From Lates calcarifer (taxonomy: Eukaryota > Chordata > Actinopteri > Centropomidae): a stretch of 64,000 nucleotides of DNA. A model generated the notes under the pieces. The model was not told the DNA's origin, made no database searches, and worked only from the letters and a program-made list of their open reading frames with translations. Below are positions 24,501-38,312 of this stretch, one piece after another; the first letter of the stretch is position 1, and each line of letters opens with the position of its first letter. The DNA lies in contig NC_066838.1 of NCBI RefSeq assembly GCF_001640805.2, positions 10,342,066 through 10,406,065 on the forward strand, in the 5' to 3' direction. The translations under genes were made by a program, and so were the position numbers.

Positions 24501-27500
24501 GGTTTTGTACAAAACTGTGTAAAAATATCTCTAAGTGGCATGATCCTTCTCATTGCCTGGAGAGAAAAAAATATATAAAGGCCATCATTCCAAAGCTTCT
24601 CTCGGGTGCGCTTAAATGTCAGCGTTTCATTTCCTGAGATGTCTCATGTCTTTTGTTATTGAAATGCAGAAATTGCAGCTCCTCTTAAATGTTCTCCTGT
24701 GCATAAAGAAAGAGGAATATGTGAAAAAGCAGATGGATTGCCTCACAGTTGTGGAGACTCAATGGTTAGCTTACATCAATACTTCAATAGGCAACAATCT
24801 CGCATGTGCATTTGTGTTGCATTTTATCTTTTGTGTTGTAACTACACATAGAAATTTCTGTCACCGTATGAAGATGCTGTATTGCCTCATAATTGCTCCA
24901 CATTTTGTGATGTTTTTTTCAGTGTGTTTTCAGTGTTTTTTCACCTAACAACCTGAACACGATCCTCTTCTCTTATTGCAGATATTCCGCCGGGCAGACA
25001 AAAATGGTGAGTAAGCAAAACACGCAGCTAATTGGATTATACGGTTAATTAAAACTCAATTAAAAATCTCTTTGAAGGAGTTGCACCCAAAAATGAGATG
25101 CACCACCATGTCAAAAAAAAAAAAAAAAGCCCAGACTTTGATGGCTCTGTTCAGACAAGCAGCCTGTTTTGGCTCTGAGGGGATTTATGTGACCCTGCTG
25201 GAACTTATCTCTCTGTTTTATTGCCATCCTTGAGAGATCCAGATGGAAAGGATATAAATAACCAATGGTCAGGTGCAGCTGTGTCTTTCTGGTTTTGGAT
25301 GAACTCCTTTGATGCAGCCACTCATCATGCTGTGATCATCTTAGTGATATCCAGTGATGTATCCTTGCAACATATGTGCACACCAGTTAATAGTATAAGT
25401 AAACTAGCTATACACTAAATGTGGCTTCAGGTGTCAGCTTGCCTTTTGCAGTTTTGCTCTGTAGAAAACACACTTTTAACTCTAAATGGTACAAATTCAC
25501 TGGAGACTTGCACCTAATTTGAATTTAATGTATTTCCCCTGTAAACATGTCGATGTTACATTTGATTAATGTGTTACAGTGCTACATTTAAATCCCCTCT
25601 TTACTTCAAAGGACAGCACCCCTCCCCAAATATCTCCTGGGAAAACATGGAGCATCCAGCTCTGTATGAAAAACAGCGCTGACAAACAGGAAAATGTTGT
25701 TTTTTTTTTTTGCTCTCAATTTTTTATTCATGCACTGCAACTCTATTAAATGGAATGTAAAATGCAGAAAGGGGGCAAGTGATGAATGTGCGTAGACTAT
25801 CTACAAACGCTGATCAGTTTCCTCACGAGGACTGTGAATGTGTTACATAAGAGCAGGATTAATGATGCAATGTGTGCAGCCATGAGCAGAGGTTGTCTGG
25901 GGTGCCTCGCAGCTTGTGTGGAGATATTTAGATACAAAAAACTCTTCTGTTTGTGAATATTGGAAGGGCCCTGAAGACTTTTCTTTTGGGCTGTTGTGAA
26001 GAAACTATAGAAGTTAGAGGGAAAGGGTGGGTGGATTTTTCCTTCTTCAAGTTGTGTCTTGTCTCAAGTGATTACTTTGTGAATTAGCAGTAAAACATAA
26101 TGATTTAAAACACAACAGAGGTGTGACATTTTAATAGAAGTAGGTGATGTGTTTATATTACATGCATTTTTGTGAAGCCTCAGGTCTGCTCCTCATGTTT
26201 TCACTCCCCCCAGCACTCACACAAAGCTTTTATTTTTCACTCTTTGAAGAAAGTAGGAAGATAAAAAGAGAGAGGAGAACTCTGTCGCATGTTTGTGCTA
26301 GTTATCTTCAATTTGCAGCCAAGCTCTGCTTGGTTCTCGTCTTCACGAACTCACTGAGTCGTGCACCCGAGAGGGAAAGTGCCTCCTTCCAATCAGCACT
26401 GAGTGGGCTGCCATGATACGCCTCGAGCACTGCGGATTTACCACATAATGAGGGCTGGATACCAACCCACTACACTCTGTTCTACCATGCTATTGTAATG
26501 AGGAATTACATTTTTTAAAAGGGCGAAAACAAAAAACAAACAAACAAAAAAAAAAACCCTATTGTATGAGCACAAGGATATGAAGTAAATGCTGAAAGCT
26601 TTTACTCAACAGCCTTGTGCTGAGATTAATTTCTAATTACATTACCACTGAGCTCAGAGATTCACACAAGGATTCACAGTGTAACAGGATGAAAATGAAA
26701 GTGTGATCAGTGATATCAGGATCTAATTTTTCACTTCAGATTTATCATCAGGGAAAACAACAAACAAACAGTCATGAAAAATTAAAAAAAGTCAGAAGAG
26801 ATTGATTTTGTGACAAGTCACAGATTTGCCTTCAGGGGTGATCAAGTGTGATCATCTGAGCTTAAAAATGATCTGTCAAGGCCAGTGATTGGTTTAGTTT
26901 TAAAACATGGACGTGTACAGCTTTACTTGATCTATTCTATCATGATTGTTGATTTGTTTTTAATGTATATTTAACAACAAGCCGCTCAGAAACTGATATA
27001 AAACATAAGGAAGAAAAATAAATAATAAAAAAATCTGTTTTGAAGCAGTGCATATTTGAGTGCATAAGGTGGTTTTGCTTTTCCTCTCTAGACACTCAGA
27101 TAATAAGAATCACTGTGAGGTTTCTCCCTCATATATTTCTTCACTTGAAGTTTTTTTTAAATTAATGTTCTATTCAGTGCTGTAGCAGAGAGGATTGTAG
27201 ACCACAGCAGAATTCTCACAGGATGCAGTGATGTACAAAAGTGCTGCAGCTCTGGATGGAGGATAGCAACACTATCAGTTGTTTGTGAAATGGCAGATAT
27301 TCTGCTGCCATTTATCCATTAAATGTTTTTGCAGCCAAAATTTTTCATTAATTAGTTCAAGCCAGGGCTGCAACTAATGATTCTTTTCATTATTGAATAA
27401 TCTGCTGATTGCTTTTTAGATGAATAAAAAAAAAAAAAGAAAAAAAAAAAAAGGCCATTTCCAATTTCTCCAAATCCACTGTGATGTCTTCAATGTGCTT

Positions 27501-30500
27501 GCTTGACCACCAGTCCAAAGCCTAAAGATATAATTTTACTTTCATATAGGAATGGCATATCCTTTCATTTGAGAAGCTAAAACCTGGGAATATTTGGCTT
27601 TGACTTTGGGGCAACATGTGCAGAAAGTGCTTTAATTTGTAAACTAAATATACCTCACGATGCTAATTAAAAACAACTTAAACTTGAAACTCACTGCAGT
27701 TGTCTCCAAGAGAATCACTCTCTCAGTATTTTTTGCCCATGTTTACTCTCCAGTCTATTCTTATCTCTCATATTCTCCTAAATTGCACTGTTGGGCTTTA
27801 TGAATTATTGCTGCTCCTTGGGTTCTAGCACTTTTAGCTTTAGGACTCCCTCAAGTGAAAAGTGTTCCTGGAAAGATACAAGCTTCAGTACAGGGAAAGA
27901 TTTTCATTTAGGTCACAGTTAGAGCTGCAGTTTTAGTCTGTGTGAAGTGAGACAATTAAAACCACTAAGCTGGTGTGCTTTTGTTGTGACATATTAATTT
28001 ATCATCCATCTGAACATCTGAATTTCCCTGCAGAGCTGTCATATTGACAGTTGTTAGTCACGACTCTCTGGAAAAACTGCTGCAAAACTTGTATATTCTT
28101 TAATTAAATATCACTGCGTGAGAGATTAATGTTGATGACGGTGAGCAGTCGTTTTCCTCACAAAATACAATTACTACATAAAGTTTGTCTAATGACATCA
28201 ATAAAGAGACATACTGATGAGTCACACAGTAACATTGCATTGTAACACACTATTAAAGAACACAAAACCAATCACAAAGTGGAAAAGGCCTGTACAAGGC
28301 ATGTAATAAAAAGTGTACACTCACTCGCTGAGTACAAATTTAACATTCAGCTGCACTAGCAGTTTTAACTCGTTTTGCCTCTATTTCAATCATTTTCTCC
28401 TATAGAAGTTAGCATGCTAACCAGCTAGCTGTGCCCTGTCTCGTAATACCACTTTTTGATAATGAGTCCCTGTAACATCCAGTCCGCCTTCAGTCCAACA
28501 TGAAACGATGAAGAAATAGCAATGCCCAGAGGTCATATTCTAACATCTTGTCTTATAAACACAATGATGGCTGGAGCTCTTGGTAAACAAACAGCTGTTA
28601 ATGCTAACATAGCAATAGCAAAAATGTACATATAGCATCTTTAAGTTTAAATAACCACAAGCTATAAAAGTCACTCTAATTCAATCTTTGCTTCCAAGAA
28701 ACAACAGTAATTATTGCCATGGCCAAAAGAATCAAGAAAACCTAAATGTAAGTCAATTTGAAGTGTCTGACCAAGCAACTAATGCTGTAGTTTTTTTTCA
28801 AGACAATCTCACTAATTGGTAATTGACTAATTGTTTCAATACTAATTGTGATTTAGTGGCTCTAATGCCTATTTCTGCACATTCTAATTAAATCATGACA
28901 TTTAAAACAAACCGTCCAAGCAAAACACATGCTTAACAGATAAATGTCCTGTAGTTCTTGAGACAGTCTATAGCTGGGAGCTCAACCACTCTACCACTGC
29001 CACTCTGCTCTCTGAGAAACAGTGAACACTTGCATAATGTGCCATCTGAGCTGCACTGTAACTTGTTTTTGGGGTGTTTAATTGGGTGTGAATCTACACC
29101 AAAGCTGCTCTGATGGAAAAGGCAGGAGAATGAGTCAGAGGTGCAACAGATTGTATTTACTCCTACACCATGTGGAAAGAAGATTTTTACAGGGAAGTTT
29201 GAGAAAGGAATTATGATTCTGCCTCCTCTAATAGCTTTGTCCTCCAGCCGATATTTTAATATAGCCAGACCACAACAAGTGTTAAGTAAATACACAGATT
29301 CCCATCTTAAGGGTATGATCCTTCTGTAATGATTAGTGATAAAGTAACAGCTAAATAATGCAAAACACTTCTCACTGTCAATTTACACAGTAGATACAGA
29401 ATGTAACTTTGTCATTGTGCTAACAAGCCTTTGCTGCAAAATGCATCATGCCCAGAGACATCCACAATGTGAGCTGGCAACAAGTCAAAATTGTCCTTAC
29501 CAACTAACAGATGATATGATTTACCCTTGGCTTAGGCCTATATGAGTCAGAGCACTGCTGCCTGGCAGGAATCTGAGAGCAGGGTCTCAAAAGGTTTCAG
29601 TGCTTACAGAGCAGAGCTGACGAGATCTCATTATCATCTGAAGTTAGTCTGCTAGTGAGCTCTCCTGTGACTACTCAAACTAGCCCTCAGTACCTGCCCC
29701 CAATTTCATCGGGACTCTGCAAGACCTGCAGCACACTTGTCTATGTGTTTGTCCTCCGAGATGCCATTATCTGTTTTTATGTGGCTGAAAAAGTAGGAAT
29801 GAATGGTAGTGGAAATGGAAACAGCAGGTAAATTGTTTTGCAGTATCTTTTTAGCACTGAGGAAATGGAGGCAGTGATATAGTCTCATTTCAAAAGAAAA
29901 TGTTTTGCTCAATCAGGAAATTATTACTCCTGTAAGCAGAAATTGGATTTTCAGCTGTGTCACTAACAACTAATAATTTGTTGCAGTAATGGAGTCAGAT
30001 GAGGTGAAGTTACTGTTTAAATTGAATTTAGTTCTGTGGGAAAGACTTTTGAGTATAGCACAGTGCCTCAAGTTTTGGCCTTGACAGGTGTTTTAAAACC
30101 AAATAAACACTGAAGATTTCATGACAATGCCGACTGATGTGAATATTTTCATTCACAGCAGCGCTTTGAGCTCATCACTGGAATTGATTTCATATAGTGA
30201 AGCTAAATTAGCCTTATCCCATTATGTTGAATAATAGACAAACCTCTTTTTTTAAAGTAATAATAATAATATTTTTTATGGGTATGTCTCCTTTCAGATG
30301 ATGGGAAACTGTCCTTAGAGGAGTTCCAGTCATACTTCACTGATGGTATCCTCACCGACGAGCAGATGCAGGAGCTGTACTACTCCATCGACAGGCAGCA
30401 GATAGAGTAAGCTCATTGTCCCTTTGGACATCCTCCAACTTTGCTGCCATCTGCAGCCCCTCCTGTTCTCCTGCTGCCTGGCAGTGAGATGTCAACACCT

Positions 30501-32389
30501 CAGTGAAGATTATGTCAATATTCCCTAGAGAGCCTTAATTCTGGCATGAAAGACCCTGGGTTTGCATTACTCTGTTTGCACACCGATGAACAAAGATAAG
30601 ATGTTATGATAAGATGTTAGTGTTTGTCTGTGCCACTGGCTCACAATTAAACTTGAAAACCTTTATTAGAATAATAAACACTTGGTAATATAGCAAACAC
30701 TGGGCACAACACAGATGAAATTAAATACAGAGATTGCTCTCTATTTTCATTAAGAAGACCTTTGCTTGTTTACACAGAACCAAACCAAGCTGCCCCTGAT
30801 TTTAGACAGCAAATATAAATACACTGATATCTTTATTTCAGTTACTGAAACCTTAAGTACTTATAATACTAAATGAAACAACACAAATATCCAAAGTACA
30901 CAGATATGATGTCCATGATATTTTGCCTTACTTTACCAACATCTAGTAAAATCAATTCTGAGTTTTTAGCTTTAGTAAGTATAGCTTACTTCACTATAAA
31001 CCAAAATTGCATCTAGTAGGGAGATAGTGAGTAGATAACTGAAGTCAGTCAGATTCATGCTCTGGGGACCATGAATAGCTGTGCTTTGAGGAAGCTACAC
31101 AGTTGCCCATAAAATTGGAATATTTTTTTCGGACACATTCCTTTTTTTTATTCCTATTTATTCAGTAATCACCTTTGCACTCACCAGGTGCAATAATTAC
31201 ATACTGAGACCCAGGTACCATTTTTGTTTTGAGAAGATATACACTTTATCTATCAAGAATAAATCACATTGTCACAATCATTTCATAAGAAGAGGTAAAA
31301 AAAATATTTTATTCCAACTTTATGGGCAACAGTGTATTTCAAGCTCCCCAATGATATCTTTTAATAATTAGAATGACTCTTTTTCTCTTCTTTCCATCGC
31401 CACCCTCCTACACAGCAACCTGGACATAGACAAACTCTCAGGTAATTATATGTCATTCATGCATCATTTATTGAGTGTGCAATCAATTCCATTCTCAAAA
31501 CTGTATATACAGTACATAAGTTTGTTTTTATGCAGCACAAAAGCCCAAAGTTTCATGGTTTTAGCTGTTGCTCTTGGTTTCAGCTGTCTGGTGACGACCA
31601 TAATTGAAACTCAAACATGCCCCATCCCAGTGACTCAGCAGTTAAGATGTAACTATGACACTGGCCAAACCACTCTAACTCTAATTAATGCCTTTAGTGT
31701 CACTATTGATTTATCTCCTTCCTGTGGAAAACACCACTGATCAGTGTGCTGATTTTGACACAAACCATATTAAAAGTGCTGCACAAATCTTCTCCTCCAG
31801 AGTACTTCAGTCCACATCTGGGAGAGTACGTCAACGTCCTGTCTGCTCTGGAAAAGCTGAACGTGGCCATTTTGAAAGCCATGGATAAAACTAAAGAGGT
31901 GGGTGATGACGCTTTCTTTTCTGCACTGTGTTGAATTTTGCATGTCAAAATAAATGTACAAATGTAGCATGACATCAGCAGACTACTATTGCAACAGGTT
32001 TCAGAACATTTGTCAGCATCCCTCATCCCAACAAACACTCAGACAGGCTTTTTTGTTTGTGCCTCAGCTGTCAGTTTGAAACCCCCTCAGAGGTCTTACA
32101 GTGATACAGAAGGAAAGAAAACTGCCCAGTGTGACTGACTCTGCCTCTACTCACTGACAATACATTTTCAAACAGCTCAGAGAGCCTTACAAGACAAGCT
32201 GTACTTTTAAAAATGACCTCCTCTAACAAGACAGCTGATGTCTACTTGTTGGTGTGAGAGACATGGCAGCTGTTTGCTTTATAAATCCATTGGACAGCCA
32301 GTATAAAAGGAAGTAAAGCAATTTATGTGAGGTTGTACCTATGCTGCATTCATCCATCAACAGAATGGGAAGGAGTGTTCAGGCATGTT

Positions 32390-32429
<40 letters not shown>

Positions 32430-35400
32430 AATTGACAGCAGTGATGCATTTGCAGCCATTGTTGACATATCTCTAGGCTTGTTCTTTTCACCAATGGGAG
32501 ATATCAATGTCAATGTGTCAATGCCAGAAATTCACTTCAGTGGTGCTAACATAAAAAGCTAGGAGAAGTCAGTGTTTGTCTACCATAGTTAAATATTATT
32601 AACAGTAGTTGCTGGGACATTTCAGCATGGACCAAGTGGTAAATGACCACCATGCATCTGTAAAGCCACAATGCTAGCATAAAAACAAAAAAAGATTAAA
32701 TCAGAGAAAAGCAATATTTCCTCACATTTGAGAAGCAAATCAACAACTCATAGAGACCATCTGTATGTTAAACATTGAAATGTTCTGGTAGGTTCTGTAA
32801 CGTGCAGAAATTAAAGCTGCAATATGAACATCCAAGCATAAATAACCTTCACATGGGAGCAAGGTTCCCTCTAGCAACACACTGCATGTTATTACTGCTG
32901 TTAACTCTTGCGTGTCTTTTATTTTTACACAATAGTGCAGGTTGCATTGCATCGGATATTTGACATTACATGGAGTATTTTTGTTTCTGCTTTTCATTTT
33001 AAAACTACTATCCAGTAACCAGTATGAGTGGCATGATTTGATAATTGAAATTTGCATGCCTTTGGTTTTATTACTCATATGTTACAGCCTAAATGTAATT
33101 TTAAAAGGAAAAAAAGGTCGAGTTGAAATAGAGAAAAGTACCATCCAGTTCAGTGTTTCTTTTACGTGCATATCCAGATAATGATAATGTCTCATCAAAT
33201 TGTCTGCCTTGGACTGTGAAACATGCTAATTAGAGCATTACGAATTGTCTGTTATGAAGCCTGGTCGAGCAGAGCTGTATACTGCATATATATTCCATGA
33301 GATGTGTGTGTGTGTGAAGACAGAGCTGTAGTCGTGCTGTTTTAGGCACGCACGCAGTTGAGATCAACATCAGAGAACTTCTAAGACATAATCAATAGCT
33401 TAGCTCACTCTTTATTGATCTTGCCTAACCCTCTATGTTAAGCCAACTAGCAAATATCTATTTCTGTTTGGCAAGGGAAGAGAATCAGGTGCAGCCTGGG
33501 AACAGACAGATGTTTGGATGTGGATGCAGTCTCATAATGAGGTTGTGGTATGCGGCGACTTATTTTCACTGCAGTGCAGGAAATGGGTGTTACTGATGAT
33601 AGTAAGAGAGAGAGAACACAATTCAATAGTAAAGTATAATTGACAGTAACTAAGGCTGACAACCCCCCACAGCAGTCCAACTGATATGACGTCAAATGTC
33701 CTCCGCTTTACTGTGCCACCAAAACACACAACCATATTTCAACTGCTCTAATCTCTTCCTCTTTTGGTCTGTTTCCTCCTTTTTTTAACCTGAGTCTATT
33801 GTTCACTCAGGCGCATGCTCTTCTCTCTCTCTGTTTTATCTCTTTTCTCTGTACATTTATCTTCTCTGACATTGTCTCCCTGTCTGGATCTTTTTCTCTT
33901 TCTCTCCTCCATATCACCCATGCCCTCCAACAGCTCATGCATTTTTCATGTTGCTGTTAGGCCATCTAAAAGCTTTCTTTGCCCTGAAGACCACATGCTT
34001 TTTTAGCCATACCGAGATCAGCTGTAGTTACATTCAAAAATATGGGTAAAACATATATTACTCATGAACTCCAGTTTATAATGATGATGAAATCAACAGA
34101 CTGAAATGTATCCTGTGTTGCTGTGGTGCCCTGATATTTAAAAAAAAAACATCTGCTGTCTTGTCGTAGTTCTTCTGTCTCAAAAAGAAAGAGAGGACAG
34201 ACTGAGAAAAGGACTGGGGTTCATTACTCATGTAGTGTGAGAAAACGGAACGCATCGACACAAAGATTCCAACAAGCCTGGTGGTCATTTTTCACCCCCC
34301 ATCCCACCCACCTCCCTTCATTTCCTCTGAACCCTATTTCTTTGCACGACAGGGTGCTGGTGAGGGTGACAGGCTTCATTATCAAACACAAAATCGGGCT
34401 GGCAAAGTTGTGTTTATGTGGAATAACCCAACTAAAAAAAACAAAAAACAAAACAAAACAACAGCCATTATACAGCAGCTGTACTCAGAGAGGTCTCTGA
34501 AAACTAGCACCAGGCAACATACATTATCATAATAGCACTTTTCAGTTCACAGAGTACACCATTATCATCTTGAGTGATTTGCATCCATTAATTCAGCATA
34601 ATATATAAAGTGACATGTTATCACCATGCATGTTTGGCCTGTTTTAATGAGGAAAATGGGAAAAATGCTATTTTAACTTTCATTTAAAAGTTAAAATAGC
34701 ATTTAAAGTTCCTCTCACCAAATCACTGCAATGAGATGCCTATAAAAAGCAGATCTTATTCTTTACTGAAAGACAGAGAGAGAGTGTAATCCTAACAAAG
34801 GAAACAAGAAACATTTCTGAAACTAAGGATAAGAAATGAATGAAAACTCACCGCATCATGGCTAATTCTTTTCTCCACATTTACATTTTACTCTTCCTAC
34901 CAGGAGTATCAGGGTTCATCAGTGTTGGGTCAGTTTGTGACACGCTTCCTGCTGAGGGAGACCTCCACCCAGTTGCAGTCCCTTCAGTCATCCCTGGACT
35001 GCGCTATGGAGGCTGTTCATGACCAGGGCTGTACAGGGAGGAGGCTACAGAAGAAGCCCCAGGACCTGCCTATCCAGAGGGTGGCCAAACGCCCAGGCCG
35101 ACGCATCCAGAAGAACATGTGTCTCTCCCCTACTGACCCCTACTCTGGCATGCTCACCACAGGTACACTTCAGGAACACTGAGGTTACGATACTGAAGGT
35201 AGATCTGATGAGGGCAAAAGTTTTAAAATCAGCATATTGCAGCTATTGGGCTCTGGAGGATGCTCACAGTAGGTAATCTAATACAGAACATGCATCACTT
35301 TTGATAGAATGTCATTGGTGTGATGTCCTGTGTTGTGTTGTGCTCATGTTTTGTTTTTTTTTCTTGGGTTAGGGGTCAGTGTGGAGCCTGACAACCACTG

Positions 35401-35493
35401 GGGCTCCCAGATCAACCAGCTGGAGCAACTCATAGACAAACTGGAGTGTGAGGTTTGTATAAAATCTGTTTTACCAGTCTTTATGCTTAGCTA

Positions 35494-35587
<94 letters not shown>

Positions 35588-38312
35588 CAGCCCTACACTT
35601 GTGAGGTGGTACACAAACATAAGTGCAAACTGCTGCCAAACGGTTTTTGCTCATGAAGTATGATGATATAGTTGCTCTTTGCGAGGATCAGGTTTTGACT
35701 ACAGAGGCTCAGCTGTTACATTGAGAAATGTCAAACAGGCAGCAAGAGCCCTACTCTGTTTTTGCAGATATACAGAGTTTGCCCTGCGGTATGGTATATT
35801 GTCAGAGAAGATGACTTGTACAAAGTGCAAAGCTGCATTTCACTGCGCACACACCGAATGCTCAGACTGGACACTGAGAAGAGGTTTCAGTGAGCCGACG
35901 AGACATTGTGGTTGTTCGAAAACTTGATACTTCACACAGATGCACACATACTGGTACATCACTGTGCGCAGTGCTGCACCAGTGCAGATCCAGCCCTGAT
36001 TTTGGTGCTCTGGGACAATGGATGCTTACAGATGTTTTGAATTTCTTGACATTTACAAAAAGCCACCAACATTTTGCCTGTAAGTCTGGTGAAGAGCACA
36101 TATAGCTTCTGGGTGCTGTTGCAGACATTTATTTAATCTTAAAATTTTACTGTTGTAATTTAAAATATTCATCTGAAACTGTAGATGAGGTGTTTCCCAA
36201 GGTTAGATATCAGCGCTTCAAGGATAATGAGCTAACACACTAATAATTACATTTTCTTATCTCGGCCATGCAGACGAGAACATAATCAGGGCTGCAGCGA
36301 GGCTGTTAGAGGGTTAACATGAACATGGTGATCTCTTCCTTGTGAAAGCCAATGCTTTGTGACAGGCTGTAACTAAAGGCCAAATGTCTGCTGGTTCAGT
36401 TCTGCTGGTTCTGCTTCTAATTCTTGTTCTGCTCATGGCTGACTGAAATATTTATGCCCCTATTTTCAGAGTCCGCAACTTGAACCTCTCAAAGAGGACA
36501 CGTTAGCAGGGACGTATAAATCGGTGAGTACAACTTCATGTGTCAGATTACATATCATTACACAGAATCAAATAAAATATCTTTATGATATTGCTGCTAA
36601 CTGTTGAGGTGTTCAGAGTGTTTTTTGACATTTGTGATTTGTGTATATTTACTTGAGTAGCAGGGAATGACATTACCTAACAATGTATTTATGACTCTGG
36701 TTTGTTTTCTCTCCCCCCCTACTGTAGAACATTCTTCTGGTTCAAAGACAAATGTCTGTAAAAGAGAGAGATGTGGAGCAGTTTCAGCAAGCTCTCAAAA
36801 TCTACACAGATGCCACCAGCAGCCAGCTAAACAACCTGCAGTACGTCCCTTTATCTGCTTCAGTGCCTTTGTTTTGCCTCAGGATCTCTCTGTGATTTGA
36901 TGCAGCCACTTCAAAAAACCACCTCAATTTTCCCAAACACACCAGATAACCTGCGCTGCCCTCTTTTTTCTCTCTCTGTCCTTCTAGCGTTTCAGTCCAG
37001 AATCTGCCAGACAGATCATGCTTCATCATGTATGAGTTTTGGCAGGACCGTCTCTCCTGGATGAGGTAGGATCAGAAGGGATTCATGGCGTATTAGACCA
37101 GAAAGCATGTTCCGAAAATTTCACCGCTGAACGAAAATTTGCCCAGTGCACCGGGCTGCTCACAGGCTCTCTTTGAAGTGTTATTGCTTTGCTGAGAGAC
37201 AAATGGCAGTCTGATCCTTTTCCTTCCCTGTTTGCACTCAGCTACCTGCAGTCGTCTATCAGTAAGACCTTCCAGCGCTGCATTATCGACTCACTGGAGG
37301 AGCCGGAGATGGTCTCCACTATGCTCCTCCCAGGTAGGAACCAGACCTTTAATCAATAATCTCTTAAATTACTGAACGATGCTGTTTCATGCACAAAATC
37401 TCACATTAATCCACTTTGATTCAGTTGATAGTTTTATGAATTAATGATGCCTATTCTCAGTTATAAAATAAAAAAGGTCTTGTGAACATTTTTTATTGCA
37501 CATACCTCGTGCAATGAACAAGGGATTTCAGTGGTTCATGATAGAAAGGATTATAGGTTAAAAGATCTTAGTTTAAGTCTTTTCCAGGAGAATAATTTGT
37601 GGGAAACAATAGAGCTCAAGTGTTTAATAGGTAAAATATAAATTTGATATTGCTATAATCAATATTTTCATATTAAAAATAGATCAGATTAGCAGTTTAT
37701 ATCTGAAAAGAGTCGCTCATAGTATAGAGAGTAGCTCTCCTCAGCTTTAATGGAGTGTTTTATCATCTTTTAGTTTTCATCTTTGTTTTGGTTTCTCAGC
37801 TTGTAGCTTTACTGTTTTGGCTCCATTTCAATAATCACATCCAGATCCACACTCTTCAGCTAAAATGCCCCAAAATTCTTCCTCCAATCAGTCACCAGAC
37901 ACAGTTAGCAACTTGCTAGTGAACTTAGTGGAGCATTTAGCATTTAGATTTCACTTGGTAGAAACCAAAAACAGAGCTAAAAGCGGAATGAATATTGGTC
38001 TTATATTCATCAGGTGGACAAGCTAATGCCAAGCTAATGCTGCCCTGGATCTGTTGTGATTTCTTTGCTAATGAGTTAAGTATATTAACTTAAAAGATGA
38101 TAATAAGTCATTTATGCATGTACAGTTTGTTGCTGCTACACAGAAGTGGACAAAAAAAAAAAAAATCTGTTCATGTGTGCGATTTCATATGTGATTTAGA
38201 TAATTCCTTTTGTCATTTCTGATTTATTTGGCTCAAGAAAAGACCATAAAACACAGATGTTCAATTTTTATTTCATTTTACAGCCTCTTGGTGGATCATG
38301 AACAACAACTGA
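21572..38312 (+). CDS. necab3: N-terminal EF-hand calcium-binding protein (NECAB family, closest to NECAB3)
   Basis: NECABs are cytosolic calcium-binding adaptors, mostly neuronal, with N-terminal EF-hands, a NECAB homogeneous region and a C-terminal ABM (antibiotic-biosynthesis-monooxygenase-like) domain. Coding exons: 21572-21688, 24982-25006, 30298-30406, 31416-31441, 31801-31898, 34904-35162, 35373-35452, 36470-36523, 36728-36840, 36988-37065, 37242-37333 and 38284-38312 (TGA). All are in phase, giving 359 residues. The EF-hand loop is DKNDDGKLSLEE (about residues 46-57). A second, degenerate hand follows (IDRQQIDNLDIDKLS). The QFVTRFLLRET segment is the homogeneous region. MYEFWQDRLSW and the ending LPASWWIMNNN belong to the ABM domain. 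The N terminus MLACTEMITMCLQ and the LFHDIFRRADKNDDGKLS run resemble NECAB3 most, while the C terminus resembles NECAB1, so the paralogue call is less certain than the family. Introns 1 and 2 are long (3.3 and 5.3 kb). Confidence 0.88.
21689..24981 (+). other. necab intron 1
   Basis: No exon or RNA gene is visible. The stretch contains poly-T/poly-A runs near 22728 and 23460-23490. A patch at 24120-24320 is somewhat richer in CpG than its surroundings and could be a regulatory element; this is only an impression from composition. Confidence 0.35.
25007..30297 (+). other. necab intron 2
   Basis: This is the longest intron of the window. I find no exon. It holds a diverged interspersed repeat at 27363-27602 and poly-A runs near 25115 and 27425-27452. 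Just after the donor (25030-25070) there is a cluster of TAATTG and TTAATTAA words, which are homeodomain-type binding words in very AT-rich DNA. Confidence 0.35.
27363..27602 (+). repeat. Common teleost interspersed repeat (SINE/MITE-like fragment)
   Basis: The fragment begins with CAGGGCTGCAACTAATGATT and contains, in order, CATTATTGAATAATC, GATGTCTTCAATGTGCTTG, CCAGTCCAAAGCCTAAAGAT, and CATTTGAGAAGCTAAAACC. I recognise this word order from a high-copy fish repeat. A small further fragment, CCTCACATTTGAGAAGC, lies near 32720. Confidence 0.55.
31098..31334. mobile_element. MITE with Tc1/mariner-type TA target duplication
   Basis: The left end CACAGTTGCCCATAAAATTG and the right end CAACTTTATGGGCAACAGTG are inverted copies of each other over about 25 bases with few mismatches. 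TA dinucleotides flank both ends (31096-31097 and 31335-31336). The 237-bp element has no coding capacity. It lies in the necab intron between exons 3 and 4, ending about 80 bp before exon 4. Confidence 0.8.
32393..32424. repeat. Poly-T run (32 bases)
   Basis: This is an uninterrupted T tract in the necab intron between exons 5 and 6. It could be the tail of a reverse-oriented retroposed sequence, but no body is recognisable. Confidence 0.85.
34663..34704. other. Perfect 18-bp inverted repeat with 6-base loop
   Basis: The arm at 34663-34680 (AAATGCTATTTTAACTTT) is exactly complementary to 34687-34704. The loop is CATTTA. The hairpin sits about 200 bp before exon 6 of the necab gene. The sequence is AT-rich and is not part of a longer recognisable element. 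Confidence 0.9.
35496..35587. repeat. Compound microsatellite (AT)n(GA)n
   Basis: About 65 bp of pure AT repeat run directly into about 27 bp of pure GA repeat. They lie some 45 bp downstream of the exon 7 donor of the necab gene. A tract like this is likely to be length-polymorphic. Confidence 0.95.
37770..38100. repeat. Probable dispersed repeat fragment in last necab intron
   Basis: Phrases such as TTCATCAGGTGGACAAGCTAATG and GAAACCAAAAACAGAGCTAAAA look like a repeat seen widely in fish introns. The boundaries are not clear and no terminal repeats are visible. Confidence 0.35.

Noticed and set aside
31450..31740. 96-codon plus-strand frame in a necab intron
   Set aside because: It begins just after the exon 4 donor, lacks a usable acceptor or similarity, and is not needed for the in-phase gene model.
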